64,000 bases of DNA from Alphaproteobacteria bacterium (GCA_016869535.1 VGDX01000005.1:62001-126000); one strand, 5' to 3'. Numbered from the stretch's first letter, positions 26,941-35,484 are shown. Notes: a model not told the origin generated them from the sequence alone. Program-made: numbers and translations.

Positions 26941-28128
26941 CTAGGCCGGCATCGACGCCAGGACGGGCGTCTGTTGCTCCACGCCGATATACATCGAGAG
27001 CATGGGTTCATCGGTCAGGATGACCTCGTCGTACTCGCCGAAGCCGTTGAAACGGTTGGCCAGGACACGGCCATAGGCGCCGATCTGCCCGATCTCCAGA
27101 TAGTCGCCCTCGCGGATCGAATCGGGAAGCAGGAAGGGGCCAGGCAGATGATCCGAGCTGTCGCAGGTCGGACCGTATAGGGCGAACTCCGTCAGAGGCT
27201 TCGACTTGCGCCGCGCACCGGTGACAAGGCGCGCCGGGAAGCGGAAGCCCGAATAGGCGGCATCGAACAGCGTGCCGAAGGCGCCGTCATTAATGTAGAG
27301 GGCGTTGCCCCGCCTTGCATCGACGCGGACGATGACAGATTCAGCCTCGGCCACCAGCGCGCGGCCAGGCTCGCACAGCAGCTCACAGGAATGCCGCACG
27401 GCAAGCTCGTCCGCCGCGCGCACCACTTCATCCAGGAAGCTCGCCAGCTCCGGCGGGTTGGAATGCGGATAACGGCTCGGGAACCCGCCGCCGATATCGA
27501 TGGCGTCGACCAGGACGCCCGATTCCACGATCAGTTGCCCGACCTGCTTCAGCGCTTCGCCGAAGGCAACAGGTACCACGGCTTGCGAGCCGACATGGAA
27601 GGTGATGCCGAGACGGCGGGCGATCTGACGCGCGCGCAGCAACAGGGCCGGCGCCTCGTCCGGCGGCACGCCGAACTTCCCTTCCAGCGGGATGAGACTG
27701 TGCGTGTTGGGACAGGCGATGCGCAGAAACAGCGTGAGGTCGGCGGCGCCGCCGGTCTCTTCGACGATCTTTTCGAGCTCCTCCTCGCTGTCGAAGGCGA
27801 AATGCCTGACGCCGAAATCGCGATAGGCGCGAACGATGGCACCGCGCGACTTGATCGGATTCATGAAGTAAAGCTCGGCGCCTTGGATGGGCGCGACCCG
27901 CTCGATCTCCACGAGCGAAGCGACATCGAAGGCGGTGATGCCCGCCTCGACCAGGGCCTCGATCACTTGCGGCGCGTCGTTCGCCTTGGCGGCGTAGAGC
28001 ACCCGGCCGGGAAAATTGGCGAGGAACCATCTCGCCGCGCGCTGCGCGGCGTGAGGCCTTAATGCAAGGACAGGCCGCTCGGGGTGACGATCACGGAGAA
28101 GCTCCGCGGCAGAAGTGAAAACGTCCAT
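26941..28128 (-). CDS. PLP-dependent ornithine/lysine decarboxylase, fold type III
   Basis: Role: decarboxylates ornithine (to putrescine) or lysine (to cadaverine), the start of polyamine synthesis. Seen: 395 residues; PLP lysine in VLYAAKAND near residue 48; HVGSQ; IDIGGGFPSRYP glycine loop for phosphate; CEPGRALVAEA; CDSSD with the active-site Cys of the partner subunit; and GAYGRVLANRFNGFGEY. The set is that of group IV eukaryotic-type decarboxylases (Odc/LdcODC), not DapDC, which has an extra domain. Which amino acid is preferred cannot be told. A 170-bp leader precedes it; I found no riboswitch in it. Confidence 0.9.
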   Translation of the reverse strand: MDVFTSAAELLRDRHPERPVLALRPHAAQRAARWFLANFPGRVLYAAKANDAPQVIEALVEAGITAFDVASLVEIERVAPIQGAELYFMNPIKSRGAIVRAYRDFGVRHFAFDSEEELEKIVEETGGAADLTLFLRIACPNTHSLIPLEGKFGVPPDEAPALLLRARQIARRLGITFHVGSQAVVPVAFGEALKQVGQLIVESGVLVDAIDIGGGFPSRYPHSNPPELASFLDEVVRAADELAVRHSCELLCEPGRALVAEAESVIVRVDARRGNALYINDGAFGTLFDAAYSGFRFPARLVTGARRKSKPLTEFALYGPTCDSSDHLPGPFLLPDSIREGDYLEIGQIGAYGRVLANRFNGFGEYDEVILTDEPMLSMYIGVEQQTPVLASMPA

Positions 28129-28298
28129 TCCATGTTCACTCCAGGAGGGGAGACTGTCGTCTCAGACCACTGCCCTTGAGCGGAATCCGCCTACGAGCCG
28201 CGTGGTCCCTATGGAATTCTGGACCCCTTGTAAAGCGGTTTTCGCATCCCGGCCGCCGCGGGAACTGTCACATTTCTCCAGCTCTCAGGGGCATCGCG

Positions 28299-28928
28299 TC
28301 ACGGCATGGGGATGGCGCGCCCATGCGCGAGCACGTCAAAGCCCCTCTGCACGGCCGGCCGCGTCGCGATCGCGAGGTACCAGCGCTTCACATTCGGGTA
28401 GTCGGCGAAGTCCACCGTCTGCCATTCGAAGCGGGAAATCCATGGCCAGATGGCGATGTCGGCGATGGAATAGTCGCCCGCGACATACTCGGAATCGGCA
28501 AGCCGCCGGTCGAGCACATCCCACAGCCGCTTAGCCTCCTTGGCGTAACGCTCCTCGGCATAGACACTCTTGCCCGGATTGAATTTCACGAAATGATGCA
28601 CCTGGCCGAGGAAGGGCCCAGGCCCTCCCATCTGCCACATCAGCCATTCCATCACCCGCCACTTGGTAGGGAAATCCTGCGGCCAGAACTTTCCGGTCTT
28701 CTCCGCCAGATACATGAGGATCGCACCCGACTCCATGAGATGGAGTCCGTTATCGGTGTCGACGATGGCGGGGATCTTGTTGTTGGGGGATACCTTCAGG
28801 AAGGCGGGAGCGAACTGCTCGTCCTTGGTGATGTCGATCGCATGCACGCGATAGGGCAGTCCCACCTCCTCCAGCATGATCGATACTTTCTGTCCGTTTG
28901 GCGTGGTCCAGGTGTAAAACTCGATCAT
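28299..28928 (-). CDS. Glutathione S-transferase family protein (YfcG/Nu type)
   Basis: Role: likely disulfide-bond reductase or GSH transferase. Seen: 209 residues; thioredoxin-like N-terminus MIEFYTWTTPNGQKVSIMLE, with TTPNGxK replacing the usual catalytic Cys/Ser, as in YfcG/YghU; NNKIPAIVD cis-Pro; LMESGAILMYLAEKTG; then the all-alpha C-terminal domain with GQVHHFVKFNP and YSIADIAIWPWI near residue 155. The combination is the Nu-class signature, where glutathione itself performs the chemistry. Same strand as the decarboxylase, 170 bp downstream... in transcription order it precedes it, and a shared transcript is possible. Confidence 0.92.
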   Translation of the reverse strand: MIEFYTWTTPNGQKVSIMLEEVGLPYRVHAIDITKDEQFAPAFLKVSPNNKIPAIVDTDNGLHLMESGAILMYLAEKTGKFWPQDFPTKWRVMEWLMWQMGGPGPFLGQVHHFVKFNPGKSVYAEERYAKEAKRLWDVLDRRLADSEYVAGDYSIADIAIWPWISRFEWQTVDFADYPNVKRWYLAIATRPAVQRGFDVLAHGRAIPMP

Positions 28929-29153
28929 GGCGTGTTCCCAGTCCTCTTTCGCAGTGCACGCATGAATGCCTCGCCGAACGCGGCCCTGTCAAAGGACAAG
29001 CGCGCCTCCTTCTCGCAGTTGCGGAAAAAATCGATTCACTAAGTGTTCATTCCTCGGCCTCCCTATCGCCAAGAACCGGTCGCGGGGTCGCCACAGGCTG
29101 ATGGTAGGCAACATGCGTGCGCCGCTGTTGTGTGACTGCTTAGGGAGGAATCG

Positions 29154-29897
29154 ATGCTCAATTGTGCCCATCTCGACCAGGAGAGGAAGAGAGTCTGCCG
29201 GCCGAGCTTCGCCCGCTATGCGATCTACTACACGCCGCAGCCCGGGACGGCGCTTGCGTCATTCGGACGCTCCTGGTTCGGCCGCGCCAATGACGGCGTG
29301 ACCTTGCAGGCGTTCTCCGAAAGCGGGTTGACCGGTTCGGGCTTCGCCAAGATGCCGGCGGCGCCTGGCCGCTATACCGGCCTGCATGCCCCGTTGATGG
29401 GAACCTTCACGCTCCGCGACGGGACCGGACTGGAGACGCTGCGCAAGCGGCTGATCGACTTCGCCACGCGCCGCAAGCCGGTGGAGACGGGCCCTTTGAC
29501 GCTGGCTCGTTCAGGCCGTGGCCTCACATTGCGTCCGGTCGAGCCCGTGCCCGCACTCGAATGGCTCGCCGCGCAATGCATCAGCGCCTTCGAAGACTTT
29601 GCCGCGGCGCCAAGCAAGGCCGAACGCGAAGACCATGCGCATTCACAGCTCAGCGACCATCAACGCGTGCTGCTTGGCAGCTTCGGCCATCCGCATGTGC
29701 TGAGCGAGTACCGCTTCTCCATTAAGCTGACCGGCCCGCTCGACGCCGCGCATCTTGATCGCGTAACGCAGGCGCTCTGGCCCGTGCTCGAAGAAATCTG
29801 CGCGGCCGGCGTCACGGTCGACGGCTTGTCGCTGTTCGGCGATACCGGCGGGCGCTCGCCCATGCGGCTTATCGGGCGATACCGCCTCGGCGCCTGA
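29154..29897 (+). CDS. DUF1045 protein (phosphonate-metabolism-associated family)
   Basis: Seen: 247 residues; N-terminal FARYAIYYTPQPGTALASFG; GFHATLKAP-like block here as TGLHAPLMGTFTLRDG; LRPVEPVPALEWLAAQCI; and the C-terminal HPHVLSEYRFSIKLTGPLD, the strongest family signature (DUF1045/TIGR03223). Known: relatives sit in phn operons and belong to the 2H phosphodiesterase-like fold; here no phn gene is near, so a phosphonate role is not supported by context. The second typical HxT is altered to HAPLMG in this protein. ATG follows GGGAGGA. Start and length fit the family. Confidence 0.85.
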   Translation: MLNCAHLDQERKRVCRPSFARYAIYYTPQPGTALASFGRSWFGRANDGVTLQAFSESGLTGSGFAKMPAAPGRYTGLHAPLMGTFTLRDGTGLETLRKRLIDFATRRKPVETGPLTLARSGRGLTLRPVEPVPALEWLAAQCISAFEDFAAAPSKAEREDHAHSQLSDHQRVLLGSFGHPHVLSEYRFSIKLTGPLDAAHLDRVTQALWPVLEEICAAGVTVDGLSLFGDTGGRSPMRLIGRYRLGA

Positions 29898-30079
29898 CGC
29901 GGGTTTGATCCAGCTCAAGGCGTGGAACGCGCCCCTTGGGGCATGGGAAAGCAGCGGGAAAAACCACGATTCATGGCATTTGCGCCTGGTGTTGACCGGT
30001 GCTATGCCAGCCGCAGGATGAGGTCCGCTGGGCGCTGGATCTGCCAGGATTTTTCACTTTTTTGAGGGAGTTGACCGGC

Positions 30080-30775
30080 ATGACGAGAGAAAGCGCCGCG
30101 GTGAAACGTCCCGCCGAGAAAAGCTCGGCCGAGGACGTCGTCCAAGCCTTCTTGCACGCAATCGACAACGGGAAGCGCTCCGAGCAACCATACCGTCATT
30201 GGGCGCTTGAGGATTGCCTGCCTGCCGACACGCTCGAGGACGTCATGGCGTTGCCTTTCGAGGCGCCCTCCCTCGACGGCGTTTCCGGTAAGCGCGAGCT
30301 GCACAACAACACGCGCAAATATTTCGATGCCGACAACCGCAAGGCATTCCCGGTTTGCGAGGCGGTAGCCCAGGCCTTTCAGGACAAGCGCGTCACCGAG
30401 CATATCGAGAAGGTGTTCGGCACCGACCTCAAGGGCACCTATCTGCGCATGGAGTTCGCGCAGGACATCGATGGCTTCTGGCTCGAGCCGCACACCGATC
30501 TCGGGGTGAAGGCCTTCACCATGCTGCTCTATCTATCGAAGGACCCGGGCCACGCCGACCTCGGCACCGATATCTATGACGGCAACAAGAAGCATTTCGG
30601 CCGTTCGCCGTTCGCGCCAAATGCCGCCATGATCTTCGTGCCGGGCGATAACACCTATCACGGCTTCGAGAAGCGCGCGATCAAGGGCGTGCGTACGTCG
30701 CTGATCATCAATTACGTCACCGAGGACTGGCGCGCGCGCGAGCAGCTCGCTTTCCCCGATAAGCCCATCGCTTAG
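30080..30775 (+). CDS. 2-oxoglutarate/Fe(II) oxygenase-like protein
   Basis: Role: probable non-haem iron hydroxylase of unknown substrate. Seen: 231 residues; jelly-roll core with LEPHTDLGVKAFTMLLYLSK (His-x-Asp metal pair) near residue 140, then the distal His in DNTYHGFEKRAIKGVRTSLI with Arg as the probable 2OG ligand. ELHNNTRKYFD near residue 75 contains the family's conserved Asn-Thr-Arg. The start is an ATG with GAGGGAG nine bases upstream; a longer frame begins 27 codons earlier. It resembles prolyl-4-hydroxylase/UbiE-unrelated sugar-locus oxygenases, but no sugar genes are adjacent. Confidence 0.8.
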   Translation: MTRESAAVKRPAEKSSAEDVVQAFLHAIDNGKRSEQPYRHWALEDCLPADTLEDVMALPFEAPSLDGVSGKRELHNNTRKYFDADNRKAFPVCEAVAQAFQDKRVTEHIEKVFGTDLKGTYLRMEFAQDIDGFWLEPHTDLGVKAFTMLLYLSKDPGHADLGTDIYDGNKKHFGRSPFAPNAAMIFVPGDNTYHGFEKRAIKGVRTSLIINYVTEDWRAREQLAFPDKPIA

Positions 30776-30793
30776 GTCTCCGCTTTTTATCTC

Positions 30794-30886
30794 CTCATGC
30801 TGAGGAGCGCCCGCCAGGGCGCGTCTCGAAGCATGGGCCGCCCTTCGAGACGGCCGCGTACCGCGGCCTCCTCAGGGTGAGGGCTT
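30794..30886. repeat. Palindromic intergenic repeat (CCTCATGCTGAGGAGC type)
   Basis: Seen: CCTCATGCTGAGGAGCGC at the left and CCTCAGGGTGAGG at the right, enclosing the nested inverted pairs TCTCGAAGCATGGG / CCCTTCGAGA and GGCCGCG / CGCGGCC. The whole can fold as a multi-branched hairpin. This exact style of repeat is widespread between genes in Bradyrhizobium-like genomes. It lies after the oxygenase gene and before the dehydrogenase gene. Confidence 0.75.
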
Positions 30887-30896
30887 CAGATCGGCT

Positions 30897-30926
30897 GCTG
30901 GATTCCGGCTTGCGCCGGAATGGCGG
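30897..30926. repeat. Short GGATTCCGGC palindrome, half of a REP-like repeat
   Basis: Seen: GGATTCCGGCTTGCGCCGGAAT, a small hairpin with GATTCCGGC/GCCGGAAT arms, immediately after the larger repeat and 19 bases before the dehydrogenase ATG. Its arm matches the arms of the repeat at 18684-18761. Confidence 0.6.
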
Positions 30927-30944
30927 AACCGGTCAGATCGCGTC

Positions 30945-31817
30945 ATGAGCAAAATCGGCTGGATCGGGCTCGGCGTGATGGGCTTTCCCATGGCCGGCCA
31001 TCTCAAGGCGCGCGGCCACGACCTCACAGTGTTCAACCGCACGCCGAACAAGACCGAAGCCTGGCTGGAGCGTTATGGCGGCAAGGGTGCCGCGAGCCCG
31101 AAACAGGCGGCAGCAGGGGCGGAGTTCGTCTTTACCTGTGTCGGTAATGACGACGATCTGCGCGAGGTCTCGCTCGGCCCGGACGGCGCCTTCGCCGCGC
31201 TTGGACCAGGCGCGGTTTTCGTCGATCACACCACGGCCTCGGCTGGTATTGCCCGCGAGCTGCACGCCGCAGCCAAAGCGCGTGGCGCCGGCGCGCTGGA
31301 CGCACCGGTGTCCGGCGGTCAGTCGGGTGCTGAGTCCGGCACGCTGAGCATCATGGTTGGCGGCGACGAAGGGGATTTCGCCAAAGCCAAGCCGGTGATC
31401 GAGACCTACGCCAAGGCGGTCAATCTCATCGGTGCATCTGGAGCAGGCCAGCTCACCAAGATGGTCAACCAGATCTGCATCGGCGGATTGATCGAGGGAC
31501 TGGCCGAAGGGCTGCATTTCGCCCAATGCGCTGGTCTCGATATCGAAAAGGTCATCGGCACGATTTCTAAAGGCGCGGCGCAATCCTGGCAGATGGACAA
31601 TCGCTGGCGCACCATGATCGAAGGCAAATTCGATTTCGGCTTCGCCGTCGATTGGGTGCGCAAGGATTTCGCGATTCTGTTCGAAGAGGCTCGCAACAAC
31701 GGCGCGAGCCTGCCGGTCACCCGGCTGGTCGACCAGTTCTATGCGGAAATCCAGGAGATGGGCGGCGGACGCTTCGACACGTCGAGCCTGATCGCCCGGC
31801 TCGAGCGCAAATCTTAA
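30945..31817 (+). CDS. NAD(P)-dependent 3-hydroxyisobutyrate dehydrogenase-like oxidoreductase
   Basis: Role: beta-hydroxyacid dehydrogenase; the exact acid is unknown. Seen: 290 residues; Rossmann start IGWIGLGVMGFPMAGHL at residue 4; FNRTPNK after beta-2, where Arg-Thr favours NADP; DAPVSGGQSGAESGTLSIMV, the substrate-binding block; and catalytic Lys in GAGQLTKMVNQICIGG near residue 170. C-terminal helical domain with WQMDNRW and KDFAILFEEA. Start ATG follows the palindromic repeats directly. Its TAA shares bases with the stop of the convergent Lrp gene. Confidence 0.92.
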   Translation: MSKIGWIGLGVMGFPMAGHLKARGHDLTVFNRTPNKTEAWLERYGGKGAASPKQAAAGAEFVFTCVGNDDDLREVSLGPDGAFAALGPGAVFVDHTTASAGIARELHAAAKARGAGALDAPVSGGQSGAESGTLSIMVGGDEGDFAKAKPVIETYAKAVNLIGASGAGQLTKMVNQICIGGLIEGLAEGLHFAQCAGLDIEKVIGTISKGAAQSWQMDNRWRTMIEGKFDFGFAVDWVRKDFAILFEEARNNGASLPVTRLVDQFYAEIQEMGGGRFDTSSLIARLERKS

Positions 31818-32293
31818 GTTTGGGGCTCTTCGCTCGCATAGTCCAAGGGCAGCGTCGTGGTGAATTTGATCTGCTCCATGGCGAAGGCCGAGCTGACATC
31901 GGACAATTCGATCTTGGCGATCAACCTCTTGTAGAAGTCGTCGTAACGCTCGATGTCGGGCACGACCACGCGCAAGAGGTAATCCACCTTCCCGCTCATG
32001 CGATAGAATTCCACGACCTCGGGAAAGTCCTTGATCACCGCGTGGAAGCGGTCGAGCCATTCCTGCGTATGCTGGCTCGTGGAGATCGACACGAATACGG
32101 TCACGCCGGCATTGACCTTCTTGGAATTGAGCAGAGCGACGCGGCGTTCGATCACGCCCGATTCCTCGAGCTTCTGGATACGGCGCCAGCAAGGCGTGGT
32201 GGACAGCCCGATGCGCTTGCCGATCTCCGCGACCGGGAGCGTGCAATCCTGCTGCAAGATGTCGAGAATCTTGCGGTCCATCCGGTCCACCAT
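31814..32293 (-). CDS. Lrp/AsnC family transcriptional regulator
   Basis: Role: amino-acid-responsive DNA-binding regulator. Seen: 159 residues; N-terminal helix-turn-helix LDRKILDILQ-type start (MDRKILDILQQDCTL), IGKRIGLSTTPCWRRIQKLE as the recognition part; then the RAM ligand domain (VTVFVSISTSQHTQEW, SGKVDYLLRVVVPDIERYDD). RAM domains form octamers around ligand. The upstream region contains two copies of a TTTGTAGA element 41 bases apart, likely its own binding sites. The neighbouring dehydrogenase is convergent, so local control of it is not implied. Confidence 0.95.
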   Translation of the reverse strand: MVDRMDRKILDILQQDCTLPVAEIGKRIGLSTTPCWRRIQKLEESGVIERRVALLNSKKVNAGVTVFVSISTSQHTQEWLDRFHAVIKDFPEVVEFYRMSGKVDYLLRVVVPDIERYDDFYKRLIAKIELSDVSSAFAMEQIKFTTTLPLDYASEEPQT

Positions 32294-32319
32294 GGCAATA
32301 TCCCAGGCAATTCGGTGAG

Positions 32320-32383
32320 TTTGTAGAACTATTTTCTAGTTCTATCCAGTTCTGGCTGAATTTGTAGATTATTTTTCTAATAC
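32320..32383. promoter_or_regulatory. Two direct repeats with a 19-bp palindrome, probable Lrp operator
   Basis: Seen: TTTGTAGAACTATTTTCTAG and TTTGTAGATTATTTTTCTAA start 41 bases apart in the 102-bp gap upstream of the Lrp/AsnC gene. The first copy contains a perfect palindrome AGAACTA-TTTTC-TAGTTCT. AT-rich palindromes spaced by about four helical turns fit binding of a multimeric Lrp-type protein on one face of the DNA. Confidence 0.55.
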
Positions 32384-32395
32384 ACGCAAGCGCCT

Positions 32396-33022
32396 TCACA
32401 GCAGCTTGCGCACCTCGCGCCTGAGGACCGGAAGTAGCTCGGCCTCAAACCAGGGATTGCGGGTCAGCCAGGCATTGTTGCGCCAGGACGGGTGCGGCAG
32501 GGGCAGGATGCGCGGGCGCCGCTTCTTGTCGTTCAGAAATCGGCGCCAATCGAGCATGGTGTCTTGCAGGGTCGCGCCGGCATCGTCGCCGAGATGCCAA
32601 GCCTGAGCGTAGCCGCCAACCGCCAGAACCAGCTCGATCTGCGGCAAGGCAGCAAACAATTTCCGGTGCCAGATGCCAGCGCATTCGCGGCGCGGCGGCA
32701 GGTCTGCCCCCTTGTCATCCTGTCCCGGAAAGCAGAAACCCATCGGCACGATGGCGACGCGCGTCCCATCGTAAAACTCATCCGGCGTCACGCCCATCCA
32801 TGCGCGCAGCCGGTCTCCAGACCGATCGGTAAAGGGCGTGCCGGTTTCGTGTACACGCGTGCCCGGCGCCTGGCTGCAGATGGCAAGGCGTGCCGTGCGG
32901 CTCGCTCTCAATACCGGGCGTGGCTCATGCGGCAGCGGTTTGCCCCTGGGTGTTTCGATACAATGGCGGCAGCCGCGGATAGCGGCGAGCAGGCGATCAA
33001 GCTCGGCGGCTTCAGGTGTCAT
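32396..33022 (-). CDS. Uracil-DNA glycosylase family protein
   Basis: Role: UDG-superfamily fold; possible removal of uracil or another base from DNA. Seen: 208 residues; cysteines in IRGCRHCIETP at the N-terminus, as in iron-sulfur UDG relatives, though only two of the usual four Cys are in that position; AICSQAPGTRVHETGTPFTD (motif A region, APG then the FxD-like FTD); and LPLPHPSWRNNAWL near residue 175 (motif B, HPS). The usual GEAPG is AICSQAPGTR here, so activity should be tested. The ATG overlaps the MBL hydrolase stop by four bases. Confidence 0.8.
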   Translation of the reverse strand: MTPEAAELDRLLAAIRGCRHCIETPRGKPLPHEPRPVLRASRTARLAICSQAPGTRVHETGTPFTDRSGDRLRAWMGVTPDEFYDGTRVAIVPMGFCFPGQDDKGADLPPRRECAGIWHRKLFAALPQIELVLAVGGYAQAWHLGDDAGATLQDTMLDWRRFLNDKKRRPRILPLPHPSWRNNAWLTRNPWFEAELLPVLRREVRKLL

Positions 33023-33762
33023 AGGTCGAGCGTCATGCCGTCATCGGCGACGATATAGCGGGACGTATCGACGCGATCGGCATTTGCCAGCATCGCCGTG
33101 CCCATATGGGTGAGAAGCGTGCGCTTTGCCTTGAACTTCGCATAGTTTGCATCGATCGTCAGGTAATCGAGATGGATGGGAATCTTCACGTCGTACTGGA
33201 AACATTCGCTGATGAAGAGATCGGCATCGCGTGCCACCTCGAAAAGCACATCAACCCATCCGGTATCGCCGGTGAAGGCGAGCACCTTGTCTTCGAGATG
33301 GAATCTGAGCGCATAAGGCGGCGCGCCAGAGGGATGCTTCACCTCGTAGGGCGTGACCGAGACGCCGCCGATTTCCAGTGCCTTCCGCTCTTCATATTCA
33401 ACGAAGGTCAGCTTGAAGCAATCCTTGCCCTTGGTGATGCCGGGATAGAGCGCCTCCGCCGCGGTCAGGAAGCGTTTCTCGATGCCTTTCGGCCCGGTGA
33501 CGATCAGCGGGCGCTTCCGCTTGGACACATATTGCGCGTCGATGAGGAACCACGGCAGTCCGCCGAAATGGTCGCCATGCAGGTGGCTCACGAATATCGT
33601 GTCGATATCGTTGGGTTCGAGACCAAGCCGGCGCAAGCCGATCAGCGTGGTCGTGCCGCAATCGATGAGGAAAGTCGATCGCCCAGACCTCACATGGAAG
33701 GCAGTCTGGAGATGGGCGCCCGCGCCGAATGCATCCCCGCAGCCGATAATGGTCAATCGCAT
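33019..33762 (-). CDS. MBL-fold metallo-hydrolase (RNase Z-like subgroup)
   Basis: Role: binuclear zinc hydrolase; substrate unknown. Seen: 247 residues; first strand MRLTIIGCGDAF; LIDCGTTTLIGLRRLGLEP; HLHGDHFGGLPWF with the HxHxDH metal motif at residues ~60-65; VKHPSGAPPYALRF near residue 142; FTGDTGW (Asp ligand); and THMGTAML near residue 220 for the last His. The insertion of the long exosite of true tRNase Z is absent, so 3'-tRNA processing is not assigned. Its end overlaps the UDG-like gene start, so the two are coupled. Confidence 0.88.
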   Translation of the reverse strand: MRLTIIGCGDAFGAGAHLQTAFHVRSGRSTFLIDCGTTTLIGLRRLGLEPNDIDTIFVSHLHGDHFGGLPWFLIDAQYVSKRKRPLIVTGPKGIEKRFLTAAEALYPGITKGKDCFKLTFVEYEERKALEIGGVSVTPYEVKHPSGAPPYALRFHLEDKVLAFTGDTGWVDVLFEVARDADLFISECFQYDVKIPIHLDYLTIDANYAKFKAKRTLLTHMGTAMLANADRVDTSRYIVADDGMTLDL

Positions 33763-33928
33763 CAGACCCCCATGCCCTCGTATCGGCGCGAAGAGAGTAA
33801 ACGCGCCGTTAGGGATTTCCGCAGATAGTTTCGATTTACGCGCGGGGCAAGGTCGGGCGGCGCAGGCTGCCGCCTAGGCCATTGTCCTGTCTTTGCTTTT
33901 TTGTCACTTGTGGAGTCGGGGGGTTAGC

Positions 33929-35416
33929 ATGTCGGGGGTTGTTTCGGCTAAAGCCCCAGGATCGCCCTCTCGCGCCAACGCACGCCCCGCTTCGGACATC
34001 GAGGAAAAGCCCACCCGCGCATCGAGCCCCCATCAGGCGTTCGAATACGAACTCCTGACCATGTTCGTGCGGAACGAATTGTCGGCGGCGGTGACCACGC
34101 CGCTGCTTGCCATCGTGGTGGCCATGGGCGCCATGTTCTGGGCTCCTCCCCGCGAACTTCTGCTCTGGCTTGGCACCGTGTTCGTGGCCAAGGGCATCCT
34201 GATCGCGCTCTGCCGGCAATTCGCCAAGGCGCCGCGCGACGACGCCACGACTCCGGTCTGGCGCGCGAAGATCACCGCCGCCGAGTTTCTCTATGGCGTC
34301 ACCTGGGCGGGCATCGCCTTCATCGCGCCGTCGACACAAAGCGAGATGGCGCACACCTTCATCTTCGCCGCTCTTCTGATCGTCATTTCGATGCGCATGC
34401 TGTTCGCCTCAACCGCGATGCCCATCGTCTATGCCGGCACCTTGCCGATAACCGTTGCTATCGTCATCCGCTTTCTGCTGCTCGACAACCCCTTCTACTG
34501 GGCATTGGCGGCGATGGCGGTCGGCGTGCATTTCTATTTCATCTGGCTGATGACCGGGTTCAACGCCACGGTCATGGCCATGCTGGAATATCGCGCGGAG
34601 AAAGATGCGCTGATCGCCGAGCTCGAACAGGCAAAATCGGTCTCGGACGATGCGCGTGAACGCGCCGAGGAAGCCAATCTCGCCAAATCGCGCTTCCTCG
34701 CCACCATGAGTCACGAACTGCGCACGCCGCTGAACGCCATTCTCGGTTTCTCCGAGATCATGCAAGGCGAGCTTCTCGGCCCGCACGCCAATCCCACCTA
34801 TAAGGAATACGCCAACGATATCCATCAGAGCGGACAGCACCTGCTCAAGCTGATCAACGAGATCCTCGATATCAGCCGCATCGAGGCAGGACGCTACGAG
34901 CTGCACGAAGGTGCGGTGTCGCTCGCCGCCGTGGCGGAGGACTGCAATCGCCTCATGCGGCTGCGCGCCGAGAAAAAGGGGTTGGTGATTTCCGAGACCT
35001 TCGAAGCCAATTTACCGCAGCTCTGGGCGGACGAGCGCGCCATCCGCCAGATCTGCCTCAACCTGCTGTCGAACGCCGTCAAGTTCACGCCTTCGGGCGG
35101 GACGATCACGCTGGCAATCGGTAAGACACTGGCCGGCGGCCAGTTCCTGAGCGTGAAGGACACGGGGCCTGGTATTCCAGACGTGGAGATCCCGCGCGTG
35201 TTGAAAAGCTTCGGCCAGGGCTCGCTCGCCCAACATACCGCGGAAGGCGGCACCGGGCTTGGCCTGCCCATCACCAAAGGCCTCGCCGAGTTGCATAACG
35301 GCGTGTTTGAGCTGAAGAGCAAGCTTCGCCACGGCACCGAGGTTACGGTCACCTTCCCCCGCAAGCGCGTAATACAAGATCAGGGACGCTTCGCCCTGAA
35401 GGGCGAAGTGGCCTGA
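33929..35416 (+). CDS. Membrane sensor histidine kinase, PleC/DivJ-like catalytic core
   Basis: Role: autophosphorylating sensor of a two-component system. Seen: 495 residues; ~60-residue disordered cytoplasmic start; six or so hydrophobic segments to residue ~210; a coiled-coil ALIAELEQAKSVSDDARERA; H-box FLATMSHELRTPLNAILGFS near residue 255; then N-box CLNLLSNAVKFTP, G1 DTGPGIP, F-box SFGQGS, and G2 GGTGLGLPI. H-box and following FSEIMQGELLGP resemble the PleC/DivJ/PdhS group. No receiver domain or response-regulator gene is adjacent. A longer frame begins 12 codons earlier; the chosen ATG has a G-rich ribosome site. Confidence 0.92.
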   Translation: MSGVVSAKAPGSPSRANARPASDIEEKPTRASSPHQAFEYELLTMFVRNELSAAVTTPLLAIVVAMGAMFWAPPRELLLWLGTVFVAKGILIALCRQFAKAPRDDATTPVWRAKITAAEFLYGVTWAGIAFIAPSTQSEMAHTFIFAALLIVISMRMLFASTAMPIVYAGTLPITVAIVIRFLLLDNPFYWALAAMAVGVHFYFIWLMTGFNATVMAMLEYRAEKDALIAELEQAKSVSDDARERAEEANLAKSRFLATMSHELRTPLNAILGFSEIMQGELLGPHANPTYKEYANDIHQSGQHLLKLINEILDISRIEAGRYELHEGAVSLAAVAEDCNRLMRLRAEKKGLVISETFEANLPQLWADERAIRQICLNLLSNAVKFTPSGGTITLAIGKTLAGGQFLSVKDTGPGIPDVEIPRVLKSFGQGSLAQHTAEGGTGLGLPITKGLAELHNGVFELKSKLRHGTEVTVTFPRKRVIQDQGRFALKGEVA

Positions 35417-35484
35417 CCGCTTCTGGTTTCCACTCCCCGCAGCCCTTACATTAGTCGCCGGGATTCATAGCCAGCGGCGCTTTC

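Noticed and set aside
28129-28298. Possible riboswitch or regulatory leader of the ornithine/lysine decarboxylase
   Set aside because: The 170-bp region was compared by eye with TPP, glycine and SAM-II consensus elements and does not match; no clear hairpin-terminator pair was seen.
30933-32399. 488-codon open frame on the minus strand
   Set aside because: It runs through both the dehydrogenase and the Lrp gene in a different frame and has no domain; the two named genes explain the DNA.
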